Positions 21,002 through 27,036 of a stretch of 27,036 bases of DNA are shown piece after piece. The position numbers and the translations under genes are program-made. The stretch's first letter is position 1; the number at the start of each line of letters is the position of its first letter. The notes below the pieces were generated by a model. The model saw only the letters and a program-made list of their open reading frames with translations. It searched no databases and was not told where the DNA came from. Source of the DNA: a virus; the IMG/VR virus record IMGVR_UViG_3300038408_000094, positions 1 through 27,036 of that record; one strand, 5' to 3'.

Positions 21002-21207
21002 CACCAGAAATCCAGTCCAAGATCTTCCTATTCCGCCAGAAAGCGGCCGAGGGAACCCTCACCCAGGAGGACATGCGGGAGGCAATCCTCCTCCTCCGGG
21101 GCTCCCGGCGATCCGCCGCCGCTGCGTCCGAGACCACCCGCCGGACGAAGGCGAGGAAGGCGGTGAAGTCGGCGGATGAGTTGCTTAATGAGTTGGAGGG
21201 GTTGTAA
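20998..21207 (+). CDS. 69-aa phage protein with C-terminal LEG tail
   Basis: GTG start at 20998, overlapping the upstream stop (GTGA). MTPEIQSKIFLFRQKAAEGT, LTQEDMREAILLLRGSRRSA, then a flexible Ala/Ser/Arg/Lys linker and the end KSADELLNELEGL. Layout: helical hairpin, basic linker, acidic-hydrophobic tail peptide. Proteins of this plan are, as far as I recall, widespread in phages and uncharacterised. The tail is the clearest version of a peptide also ending the proteins at 15818, 16725 and 19120. A linker plus tail suggests a docking peptide for a shared partner. Confidence 0.7.
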   Translation: MTPEIQSKIFLFRQKAAEGTLTQEDMREAILLLRGSRRSAAAASETTRRTKARKAVKSADELLNELEGL

Positions 21208-21645
21208 ATGTCCTACGCAGACTACCTGCATGTAAAAGAGTCAGCAACGTATAACAGCTGGTGTAGCATGAAAGCTCGTTGCTTAAATCCACGCAATAAA
21301 GATTATAAAAATTACGGAGGACGAGGCATCACAATATGTAAGGAATGGGTAGATTCATTCGTAGTATTTTTACAGGATATGGGACCGCGTCCTATAAATA
21401 CTCAACTTGATCGTATGGATAACACTCGTGGTTATTCCAAGGATAACTGCCGGTGGACAACAATAATGAAGAATAGTCAAAACAGACGATCATCTAAGTT
21501 GGATCAAGAACAAGTAGTAGAAATTCGTAGATTGCACGCTAGTAAGCAATTTACACAAAAGGAATTAGCCAAGAGGTTTCACATAAGCAAGTCTATGCTT
21601 TGCTTAGTGGTAAACGGAAAGGTATGGAGGAATGTGCCACTATGA
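21208..21645 (+). CDS. free-standing HNH-type homing endonuclease with HTH
   Basis: A 145-aa protein. Residues 14-84: TYNSWCSMKARCLNPRN, KDYKNYGGRGITICKEWVDS, FVVFLQDMGPRP, then LDRMDNTRGYSKDNCRWTT. This Y-x-x-W-x-x-M-x-x-R-C ... YGGRGI ... LDR-x-D ... N-C-R-W plan is a common phage homing-endonuclease/DNA-binding family. Residues 96-145 are a HTH (EIRRLHASKQFTQKELAKRFHISKSML). Composition is visibly AT-rich with ATA, AGA and GTA codons, unlike the flanks. It fills precisely the space between the preceding TAA and the HAD gene start (ATGA overlap), as a selfish insertion would. Confidence 0.8.
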   Translation: MSYADYLHVKESATYNSWCSMKARCLNPRNKDYKNYGGRGITICKEWVDSFVVFLQDMGPRPINTQLDRMDNTRGYSKDNCRWTTIMKNSQNRRSSKLDQEQVVEIRRLHASKQFTQKELAKRFHISKSMLCLVVNGKVWRNVPL

Positions 21646-22139
21646 AGCTTCTCTTCCTTGACATAGATGGAGTTTTGAACCGCGAAGGCGTCCATCCGGA
21701 GAAACCTTCCTGGGCCAAGCATTGGCCGTTCAAGTGGGTCGAGGGCCGGCTCGTCCGCCAGCTCACCCCCCTGGTCGAAGCCCACCCGGAAATCCAGATC
21801 GTTGTCTCCTCCACTTGGAGGAAGTTCTTCACCCTCGCGGAACTTCGCACGATCTTGGGCGAGCATGAGAAGAAAGTCGGCGACCGCATCTGGACCATCA
21901 CCCCTGATCATACGGGTGGCCTGTGGACATCCTCCCTTCGGGGGGAGGAAATCCACGCCTTCCTCACCGACCTCCCCCGAGGGCAGGTCAAATCCTGGGC
22001 GATCCTTGATGATGTGGACGAACTCCTCCCCGGGCAACATGCCCACTTTATCCAGACAAATCCGCATGTCGGATTAACCGAAAGAAATGTCGACCGAGCA
22101 ATCACCATCCTCAACATGAAAAAGGAGAAACCCCAATGA
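21642..22139 (+). CDS. HAD-superfamily phosphatase-like protein
   Basis: A 165-aa protein from ATG at 21642; the longer in-frame start at 21600 lies inside the homing endonuclease gene. Motif I is FLDIDGVLN (D7 nucleophile, D9 acid/base), motif II VVSSTWRK near residue 54-61, and motif IV WAILDDVDELLPG near 126-138. A basic residue (K or R) for motif III is less clear. The layout resembles small HAD domains found in RNA-repair and phage 5'/3' end-processing proteins. The substrate, nucleotide or polynucleotide ends, is unknown. It is coupled to the downstream gene by ATGA. Confidence 0.75.
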   Translation: MKLLFLDIDGVLNREGVHPEKPSWAKHWPFKWVEGRLVRQLTPLVEAHPEIQIVVSSTWRKFFTLAELRTILGEHEKKVGDRIWTITPDHTGGLWTSSLRGEEIHAFLTDLPRGQVKSWAILDDVDELLPGQHAHFIQTNPHVGLTERNVDRAITILNMKKEKPQ

Positions 22140-22390
22140 AGCAATTCGCAATAGCCATAGCAACCGACGACGAACTCCGCCTCGAGATTATCTCAGCGCC
22201 GGACTGGCGGGAGGCAACCCTTGAACACAAGTGGGCTCCCTGGGATGGGTTGGAAGAGTCCGAGGAGGAAAACGAGGAAGATGAGGAAGAGATCATCTTC
22301 ACCGCCATCCCCCACTCCATCGACGAAGCAAAGGCCGAGGCTCATGACCTCGGCTATCTCTTCGACTGCATCGAGATCCCTTCCCCATGA
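22136..22390 (+). CDS. 84-aa acidic protein
   Basis: MKQFAIAIATDDELRLEIIS, then APDWREATLEHKWAPWDGLEE and a run of Glu/Asp (EESEEENEEDEEEII), ending AKAEAHDLGYLFDCIEIPSP. The acidic centre lies between two beta-strand-like ends. DNA mimicry is conceivable but the acid run is short. Overlaps the genes on both sides by 4 bases. The final 'A...A..LGYLFDCIEI' resembles small phage proteins with a ferredoxin-like strand-helix-strand end. Unknown. Confidence 0.6.
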   Translation: MKQFAIAIATDDELRLEIISAPDWREATLEHKWAPWDGLEESEEENEEDEEEIIFTAIPHSIDEAKAEAHDLGYLFDCIEIPSP

Positions 22391-23286
22391 ACTACTTCCC
22401 TGATGTTGTCGACTCCACCCTCCTCGCCGGGTGGAAATCCTGCCAGCGGAAGGCCGAGTTGGAATCCTTCCTCCATTGGAAGCCAAGGGAAATCTCCGTC
22501 CACCTTCACGCGGGCGCAGCGTTCGCCCGAGGGATCGAGGTCGCCAGGGAGGAATTCTTCGTCAAGGGCCGATCACCGGAGGAAGCTGGCGAGGCGGGCA
22601 TCGGCGCCCTCCTCACTGCCTACGGCACCTTCGAGTGCCCGGAGGATTCCCCCAAGTCCGCTACCCGGATGGCGGGTGCGCTTGAGTTCTATCTCTCCCA
22701 ATACCCCCTCGGGGAGGACGACTGCATCCCCATCACCCTCCCCGGAGGCAAGCGTGGAATTGAATTCTCTTTTGTCCATCCTCTCCCTATCAATCACCCG
22801 ACGACAGGGAATCCACTGCTCTACTGTGGTCGAATGGACGCGCTTTGCACGTTTGCTGGCGGAACCTTCATCGTGGATGAAAAGACCACCAGCCAGCTCG
22901 GCGCCTCCTGGTCGCGGCAGTGGGACCTTCGAAGTCAGTTTACGGGGTATGCCTGGGGTTGTCGCGAGGCCGGCATCCACGTTGACGGCGCTCTCATCCG
23001 GGGAATCTCCATCCTCAAGACCAAGTACGACACCCAGCAAGCGATCACCTACCGCCCGGAGTGGCAGATCGCCCGGTGGTTCGAGGAGACCCTTGAGACG
23101 ATCGAGGAAATGATCGTGGCTTGGAAGCGGGGTAGATTCCGCCATGACCTCGACCATGCTTGCGCGGAGTTCGGAGGTTGCCGTTACAGGCAAATATGTT
23201 TATCTCAAAACCCAGAACCATGGTTAGCGCAGTATTTTGAACAAAGACGCTGGGACCCTGTCACGCGAACGGAGACGAAGCTATGA
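22387..23286 (+). CDS. PD-(D/E)XK exonuclease (RecB/Cas4-like) with possible Fe-S cluster
   Basis: A 299-aa protein. E126 (GIEFSF), D151 (CGRMDAL) and D164-E165-K166 (FIVDEKTT) form the catalytic series. Q184-x-x-x-Y188 (SQFTGYAW) is motif IV of the RecB-type nuclease family. Four cysteines, C19 near the N terminus and C259, C265, C271 in the C-terminal ACAEFGGCRYRQIC, match the plan of the iron-sulfur staple of Cas4/AddB nucleases, although spacing differs somewhat. It would resect DNA ends for the Sak4-like recombinase downstream. From about 23180 the 3' end becomes AT-rich and joins a homing endonuclease gene (ATGA), so the last 25 codons may be recombinant. Confidence 0.85.
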   Translation: MNYFPDVVDSTLLAGWKSCQRKAELESFLHWKPREISVHLHAGAAFARGIEVAREEFFVKGRSPEEAGEAGIGALLTAYGTFECPEDSPKSATRMAGALEFYLSQYPLGEDDCIPITLPGGKRGIEFSFVHPLPINHPTTGNPLLYCGRMDALCTFAGGTFIVDEKTTSQLGASWSRQWDLRSQFTGYAWGCREAGIHVDGALIRGISILKTKYDTQQAITYRPEWQIARWFEETLETIEEMIVAWKRGRFRHDLDHACAEFGGCRYRQICLSQNPEPWLAQYFEQRRWDPVTRTETKL

Positions 23287-23741
23287 TAACTGATTCTATA
23301 TTGCAAAGATTCTGGAACTTGGTAATAGTAGACCAGGAAGATTTTTGTTGGAGATTTAAAGGATATAAGGATAAATTTGGGTATGGGCAGTTTTGGTATA
23401 ACGGCCATTATCATAAGCCACATCGTTTTATATACGAAGCTCTAAATGGCCCACTATCTGGAAATTTACAAGTAATGCACACTTGTAACGTACCAGATTG
23501 TTGTAACCCGAAACACCTGAAGGCCGTATCTCCGGAAGAAAACAGCCAATATAAATGGAAGTCCAATAGATTAAAGGCTGGTCCAACTGGATGTGTTGGT
23601 GTTGTATATGACGAGAAACGAAAAAAATTTCGGGTGAAAATATCAGAAAACGCAAAGAAGAGAACAATATATTGGGGAAATGATTTCTTTGAAGCTTGCT
23701 GCGCCAGAAAAAGTTGGGAAAGCTCACAATGCTGGAAATAG
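23283..23741 (+). CDS. HNH homing endonuclease fused to AP2 DNA-binding domain
   Basis: A 152-aa protein. An N-terminal half typical of HNH_3 enzymes: CWRFKGYKDKFGYGQFWYNG, HRFIYEALNGPL, then LQVMHTCNVPDCCNPKHLKAVSPEEN with H66, N75 and H78 and zinc-type Cys C68/C73/C74. An AP2-like domain follows (TGCVGVVYDEKRKKFRVKI...IYWGNDFFEACCA). Strongly AT-rich, with AGA/ATA/TTA codons, in contrast to flanking genes. The first 4 bases overlap the exonuclease stop. It is presumed to cut alleles of this locus lacking it, as for other phage homing enzymes. Confidence 0.85.
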   Translation: MITDSILQRFWNLVIVDQEDFCWRFKGYKDKFGYGQFWYNGHYHKPHRFIYEALNGPLSGNLQVMHTCNVPDCCNPKHLKAVSPEENSQYKWKSNRLKAGPTGCVGVVYDEKRKKFRVKISENAKKRTIYWGNDFFEACCARKSWESSQCWK

Positions 23742-23929
23742 AAAAATTTTTTCCTGTTTACGAAAGAGAATGTGAAATATGCGGGAATTCCCCTTGCGTT
23801 TCAGGAATAGCAGTAAGAGGCAAACGCCGGAAGCAAATTATATACCATTCTAATTTGTGCGGTCCTTGTTGCTTCGGCACTCCCGAATCGAGCGACCCGG
23901 ATACTTGGAACAACGAAGATGAAGATTAA
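23729..23929 (+). CDS. 66-aa zinc-ribbon protein
   Basis: ATG at 23729, 13 bases inside the homing endonuclease frame. Sequence shows CEICGNSPC, then 30 residues later LCGPCCFG, giving two Cys pairs for one zinc. The tail is acidic (NNEDED). The first 40 codons are AT-rich like the homing gene; the end is GC-rich like the flank. It may therefore be a resident gene whose front was exchanged together with the insertion. It overlaps the next gene by 11 bases. Function unknown. Confidence 0.55.
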   Translation: MLEIEKFFPVYERECEICGNSPCVSGIAVRGKRRKQIIYHSNLCGPCCFGTPESSDPDTWNNEDED

Positions 23930-24353
23930 CCAAACCATCCATCTCTTCGGCCACCCGGATTCTCCTTGGGTAATCCAGAGGAATCATTCCTGGTCATCCG
24001 AGGGCAGCCTTCCCGACCACGTCGCCCAGTCCCTCATCCTCATCTGCCCGCATTGTCTCAAGACCTGGGCGATCCTCGAGATCGAGGGAGATCCCTTATT
24101 TGACGCCCGGATGGTCCCGTGCCATAATCACCCGCCGGTCGAGCCCTTCGCACCAGTGCCGGGGAGCATCCTCACCGAGGAGGGCATCGGCCGGATCGAC
24201 ATTGAGTTACTTGCAGTCCTCCCGCCCGAATTGCTTGAGCGGGAATTTCACCTTCACTTCAGCCAGGAGCAAGCCAGCCATGCAACCAAGTCAGCCATCC
24301 CCCCTTCCCGCAGCAACAGCAAGTTCACTCAACTCTGTTCTCCCAGGAGTTAA
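23919..24353 (+). CDS. 144-aa protein with small metal-binding motif, unknown
   Basis: MKINQTIHLFGHPDSPWVIQ, then SWSSEGSLPDHVAQSLILICPHCLKTWAILE with a CPHC knuckle and VPCHNHPPVEPFAPVPGSIL, which supplies a further Cys and His. This is the look of a zinc-stabilised small phage protein of the DNA-metabolism region. The C-terminal 60 residues include LAVLPPELLEREFHLHF. Its last 74 bases overlap the Sak4-like gene start in another frame. Not assigned to a family. Confidence 0.6.
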   Translation: MKINQTIHLFGHPDSPWVIQRNHSWSSEGSLPDHVAQSLILICPHCLKTWAILEIEGDPLFDARMVPCHNHPPVEPFAPVPGSILTEEGIGRIDIELLAVLPPELLEREFHLHFSQEQASHATKSAIPPSRSNSKFTQLCSPRS

Positions 24354-25155
24354 CGTCCTCCTCGAAGGTCCCACGGGGACCGGGAAAACCCATTCCCTCG
24401 GGACGATCGCGGACGCAGGGGTAGAGCTGTTCTGCCTCTTCACCGAATCGGGACTTGAGACTCTTCTCGGCTATTGGACCGACAGGGGGCTTCCCATCCC
24501 TCCCAACGTCCACTGGCATGTCCTCGAGCGCCCGCAGGGAAGCTTCCTCACCCTTGCGGAATCCGCCGACCGGGTGAACCAGCTTACCCTCGAATCCCTC
24601 GCCAAGATGGTCGACCCGAACCGGGGCAAGCACAATCAATTCACCACCATGCTCCGCGCGCTGGCGAATTTCAAGGACCAGCGCGATGGGAAGGAATACG
24701 GCGCGGTGGATAGTTGGGGGCCGGATCGTTGCCTCGCCTTGGATTCCCTCACCGGGATCAACCCAATCGCGCTTTCCCTCGTCGTCGGCGGGAAGCCCGT
24801 CAAGTCGCAAAGCGATTGGGGCATCGCCCAGGATCAAATCGAGAAGGTCATCCGCCAGCTCTGCGACGGGTGTCGCTGTCACTTCGTCCTCACCGCCCAC
24901 GTTGAGCGGGAGACCGACCAAGTCTTCGGCGGGGTAAAGATCACCGTGTCCACCCTCGGGAGGGCCCTCGCGCCTAAGATCCCCCCGATGTTTTCCGACG
25001 TGATCCTCTCCTATCGGGAGGGAACCAAATTCCTCTGGTCCACCGCGAACGCGCAGGCTGATCTCAAGGCCCGCAACCTTCCCATTGCGGATGGAATCCA
25101 GCCGACGTTTGAACAAATCTTCAACAAGTGGAAATCCCGAGGGGGGAAGGTATGA
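24280..25155 (+). CDS. Sak4-like RecA-fold ATPase / single-strand annealing recombinase
   Basis: A 291-aa protein; ATG at 24280 is preceded by AGGAGC. Walker A is EGPTGTGKTHS (residues 29-39), a Walker B-type CLALDSLTGI with D155. A sensor-like motif HFVLTAHVERETDQ (201-214) follows, and TVSTLGRALAPKIPPMFSDVIL is a conserved stretch of AAA_24/Sak4-type proteins. Phage Sak4 proteins promote ssDNA annealing or strand exchange together with a phage SSB. The flanking exonuclease, SSB-like gene and helicase make a coherent recombination set. A longer frame upstream (from 24100) reads over the previous gene and lacks an RBS. Confidence 0.82.
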   Translation: MQPSQPSPLPAATASSLNSVLPGVNVLLEGPTGTGKTHSLGTIADAGVELFCLFTESGLETLLGYWTDRGLPIPPNVHWHVLERPQGSFLTLAESADRVNQLTLESLAKMVDPNRGKHNQFTTMLRALANFKDQRDGKEYGAVDSWGPDRCLALDSLTGINPIALSLVVGGKPVKSQSDWGIAQDQIEKVIRQLCDGCRCHFVLTAHVERETDQVFGGVKITVSTLGRALAPKIPPMFSDVILSYREGTKFLWSTANAQADLKARNLPIADGIQPTFEQIFNKWKSRGGKV

Positions 25156-25397
25156 AGCAATATATCTGTGATAAATGCGGGGATACTTCCGAGACAAGAG
25201 ACTCGTACCTCTCACCAACAGGATGGTCGCAAGTACGGTGTGAAGGGTACATTTCCTTCAAGGTGGGATCAATCAAATTCTCTGTTGATCTTTGCGAGAA
25301 ATGCGTCCAGTCAATAGCACAAAAACAAGAGGAAAGTGATGTGGAGGCGGCCCTCAAAGATTTGATTCTCAAATCAATCCCCTTGGTGTCGCCATGA
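25152..25397 (+). CDS. 81-aa zinc-ribbon protein
   Basis: MKQYICDKCGDTSETRDSYL carries one CxxC; 35 residues later DLCEKCVQSIAQ carries the other, a typical one-zinc ribbon. The middle, RCEGYISFKVGSIKFSVDL, is a beta sheet and the end a helix. The start overlaps the Sak4-like stop by 4 bases. The first 40 codons are richer in AT than the operon average. Probably a nucleic-acid-binding accessory, but no family is recognised. Confidence 0.65.
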   Translation: MKQYICDKCGDTSETRDSYLSPTGWSQVRCEGYISFKVGSIKFSVDLCEKCVQSIAQKQEESDVEAALKDLILKSIPLVSP

Positions 25398-25603
25398 AGA
25401 CCTCCCGCTACGCCGTCTCCGTCCAGTGGGGCAACTGGCTCCACTATTTCATCCGGTCGGACTTTAACTCTCGCCGAGCGGCCGAGTCATTCGGAAAGTC
25501 CTACATCCGCCGGTTATCCCGGCACCTCGCTGCGAGGGGAACCAAGCCGAAGGTATTCGTCTGGGTTCGGGCGAATAGTTTCTCCGCCGTGAAATCAAAG
25601 TAA
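25394..25603 (+). CDS. 69-aa basic protein
   Basis: MKTSRYAVSVQWGNWLHYFI, RSDFNSRRAAESFGKSYIRR, LSRHLAARGTKPKVFVWVRA. A beta-alpha-beta unit with about a quarter basic residues, resembling small phage proteins of RRM-like shape. ATGA overlap with the zinc-ribbon gene. It might bind nucleic acid, inferred from charge alone. Confidence 0.55.
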   Translation: MKTSRYAVSVQWGNWLHYFIRSDFNSRRAAESFGKSYIRRLSRHLAARGTKPKVFVWVRANSFSAVKSK

Positions 25604-25663
25604 AGGCCCGAGGGGAGCCTCAATCCCCTTAACAAGTCAACCATTCAACCAAGGAGTTATCAA

Positions 25664-26116
25664 ATGTCATCATTCGATCCGGAAGCCTTTCTCGACATCA
25701 CTCTCACCGAACCGACGGTCAAGCGCCCTCCCATTCCCGTAGGAGATTACCACGGAATCCTCGGGGAAATCAAGTCCCGTGCGTGGCAGGGGAAGAAGGA
25801 CCCCTCGAAGTCCGGCATCGCCTGGGATGTGCCGATCGAGATTGAGCTTCCCCCTTCCGTCGCCACGATGGTCGGGCAGCCGACGATCAAGGTCACCGAC
25901 AGCATCATGCTGGATATCACCGATTCGGGAAGCCTCGACAATTCTCCGGGGAAGAACCGGCGGCTCCGCCTCTACCGGGAGGCCCTCGACATGAACAAGC
26001 CGGGGGATAGCTTCTCCGCTCGGGCGATGTCGGGCCGTCCGGTGTTGGTGAAGATCAAGCACGAAGAGTATGAGGGCGACCTGTACGAAAGGGTCGATGC
26101 GGTAGCTCGGGCGTAA
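25664..26116 (+). CDS. putative phage single-stranded DNA-binding protein
   Basis: A 150-aa protein. FDPEAFLDITLTEPTVKRPPIPVGDYHGILGEIKSRAWQGKKDPSKSGIAWDVPIEIEL looks like the N-terminal part of OB-fold phage proteins found beside Sak4 genes (DUF669-like; recollection). The rest has KVTDSIMLDITDSGSLDNSPGKNRRLRLYREALDMNKPGDSFSARAM and ends VLVKIKHEEYEGDLYERVDAVARA, again OB-like strands. No acidic C-terminal tail of the bacterial SSB kind is present. RBS CAACCAAGGAG precedes the ATG. It should cover ssDNA for the recombinase and helicase; the assignment depends mostly on synteny. Confidence 0.62.
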   Translation: MSSFDPEAFLDITLTEPTVKRPPIPVGDYHGILGEIKSRAWQGKKDPSKSGIAWDVPIEIELPPSVATMVGQPTIKVTDSIMLDITDSGSLDNSPGKNRRLRLYREALDMNKPGDSFSARAMSGRPVLVKIKHEEYEGDLYERVDAVARA

Positions 26117-26120
26117 GTGT

Positions 26121-26203
26121 AGTCCCGTAAGGGTGTGAGGAGGGACTGGCTGCGATAATCCGGCGAAAGCCGAAGTACCGTACTTACACGGCCAGCCAGT
26201 CCC
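26121..26203 (+). ncRNA. candidate structured RNA between the SSB-like and helicase genes
   Basis: CCC-GTAA-GGG (26124-26133) is followed by an 11-bp outer stem GGGACTGGCTG (26142-26152) / CAGCCAGTCCC (26193-26203). This encloses CGGC-GAAA-GCCG (26161-26172) and AAGTA-CCG-TACTT (26173-26185), directly abutting. The result is a three-way junction with two GNRA loops overall. AGTCCC at 26121 can replace the copy at 26198 in pairing with GGGACT at 26142, so the fold has two exclusive states. No T-run, so not an intrinsic terminator. Cis-regulatory leader or independent RNA are both open. Confidence 0.55.
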
Positions 26204-26237
26204 GAATCGCACATCAACCAAGTCAGGAGTCTCCCCG

Positions 26238-27036
26238 ATGAAACAATGGTCCCCTCAGCAATCCAAAGCCCTCACCGAGGTAGGCGAGTGGCTCCAAGGC
26301 CCGCTTGATCAAAAGGTATTCTACCTCGCCGGGTTCGCCGGGACGGGGAAGACCACCCTCGCCCGACACCTCGCCCAGGATTATTGGACCCTCTTCGCCG
26401 CTTACACCGGCAAGGCCGCGCTCGTCCTCCGCAAGTCCGGCGTCCCCGAGGCCAGTACGATTCACTCCATCCTCTACGATTACATCCCGCCCAATCGAGC
26501 GAAGATTAAAGAACTCGAGGCCAAGCTCGCCCTGTCTCCTTCCGCGGAATTGAAGAAGGAACTCACCAAGCTCCGCCAACCACAATTCGTCCTCAAGGAA
26601 GATTCCCCCATCGCCGATGCTGAGTTGCTCGTCCTCGACGAGTGCTCTATGATTGATGAATCCATAGCGAAGGATATTCTGTCCTTCAAGGTCCCCATCC
26701 TCGTACTCGGTGACCCGATGCAGCTCCCCCCGGTGAAGGGGACTGGATACTTCACTTCGAAAAAGCCCAATGTCACCTTGACAGAAATCCACCGCCAAGC
26801 TCTCGACAACCCGATCATAGGGCTATCCAAGCGGGTCCGCGAGGGCGGCGACATCCCTATGGGATTCTCCGACAAGGCCAAGAGAATTCCCCGGAGCGAA
26901 TTCACTCCCGAGATGGCGCGGGATGCCTCGCAAATCCTCACCGGGAAGAACGAGACGAGGCGGCTGTGGAACGACAAGATGCGTAGGGCTTATGGGAGGA
27001 AAGAAACCTACCCGGAGGTTGGGGACAAGCTCATCT
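26238..27036 (+). CDS. SF1 helicase (RecD/Dda/Pif1-like), 3' end outside window
   Basis: 266 codons visible. Motif I GFAGTGKTT (residues 32-40), Ia AYTGKAALVL (55-64), STIHSILY (73-80), II VLDECSM (132-138), III LGDPMQLPPV (157-166), and the EIHRQALDNPI motif (183-193) characteristic of Dda/RecD2-like helicases. An insert of charged helix (residues 86-117) lies between Ia and II. It unwinds duplex DNA, probably 5' to 3', in replication or recombination. The start ATG 26238 has GGAG 11 bases upstream and lies behind the structured RNA. The C-terminal motifs V/VI are outside the window. Confidence 0.88.
   Translation, partial: MKQWSPQQSKALTEVGEWLQGPLDQKVFYLAGFAGTGKTTLARHLAQDYWTLFAAYTGKAALVLRKSGVPEASTIHSILYDYIPPNRAKIKELEAKLALSPSAELKKELTKLRQPQFVLKEDSPIADAELLVLDECSMIDESIAKDILSFKVPILVLGDPMQLPPVKGTGYFTSKKPNVTLTEIHRQALDNPIIGLSKRVREGGDIPMGFSDKAKRIPRSEFTPEMARDASQILTGKNETRRLWNDKMRRAYGRKETYPEVGDKLI

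Noticed and set aside
24325-25218. A 297-aa minus-strand frame
   Set aside because: Antisense of the Sak4-like gene, which has intact Walker motifs.
26121-26203. tRNA or hammerhead ribozyme
   Set aside because: No T-arm or anticodon arm; no CTGANGA core next to a GAAA junction strand.

Overview
The window is one piece of a tailed, short-tailed (podovirus-like) phage genome from a GC-rich background. The host is probably a Gram-negative bacterium, judging from a lipobox-bearing small lipoprotein and sigma70-like promoters. No integrase, excisionase or repressor is recognisable, and no tRNA, rRNA or CRISPR array was seen. The phage call rests on a full packaging and head set (TerS, TerL, portal, scaffold-like protein, HK97-type capsid protein). 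It also rests on a P22-type neck/tail pair resembling gp4 and gp10.

Left arm, about 1-14981, minus strand, read right to left: small terminase, five or six tiny proteins, large terminase, portal, an 82-aa protein, a GroES-like co-chaperonin, a coiled-coil scaffold candidate, two virion protein candidates, major capsid protein, four small beta-rich virion proteins, gp4-like neck protein, gp10-like tail hub, tail fibre, and the start of an Ala/Gly-rich ejection-type protein that runs off the left edge. Genes are tightly packed, mostly with ATGA or TAATG overlaps, so this is one late operon. Two features interrupt it: a cluster of three hairpins after the capsid gene and a good internal promoter (TTGTCC-17-TATAAT) at 5355-5383.

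Centre, about 14982-15504: a G-rich intergenic region with tandem and direct repeats from which the two arms diverge.

Right arm, plus strand, 15505-27036: early and DNA-metabolism genes. First come a 50-aa protein and a 28-aa membrane peptide. Next are two paralogous proteins of unknown function (15818-16324 and 19120-19686), each with its own promoter and intrinsic terminator. An endonuclease VII-like nuclease with a HTH protein and a cluster of small membrane/lipoproteins lie between the two paralogs. A long operon then starts at a strong promoter overlapped by a perfect 13-bp-arm inverted repeat (19833-19866). It carries a HAD phosphatase, a PD-(D/E)XK exonuclease, a Sak4-like RecA-fold ATPase, a probable ssDNA-binding protein and an SF1 helicase (cut by the right edge), with two AT-rich homing endonucleases inserted.

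The most unusual signals are these. A near-identical C-terminal peptide (consensus D/N-A/E-L/M-L-x-E-L-E-G-L) ends four proteins, two of which are unrelated to the others. The operator-like palindrome sits on the strongest promoter. A candidate branched RNA with alternative pairings lies just ahead of the helicase gene. A family of dispersed hairpin repeats sits inside or beside small genes.
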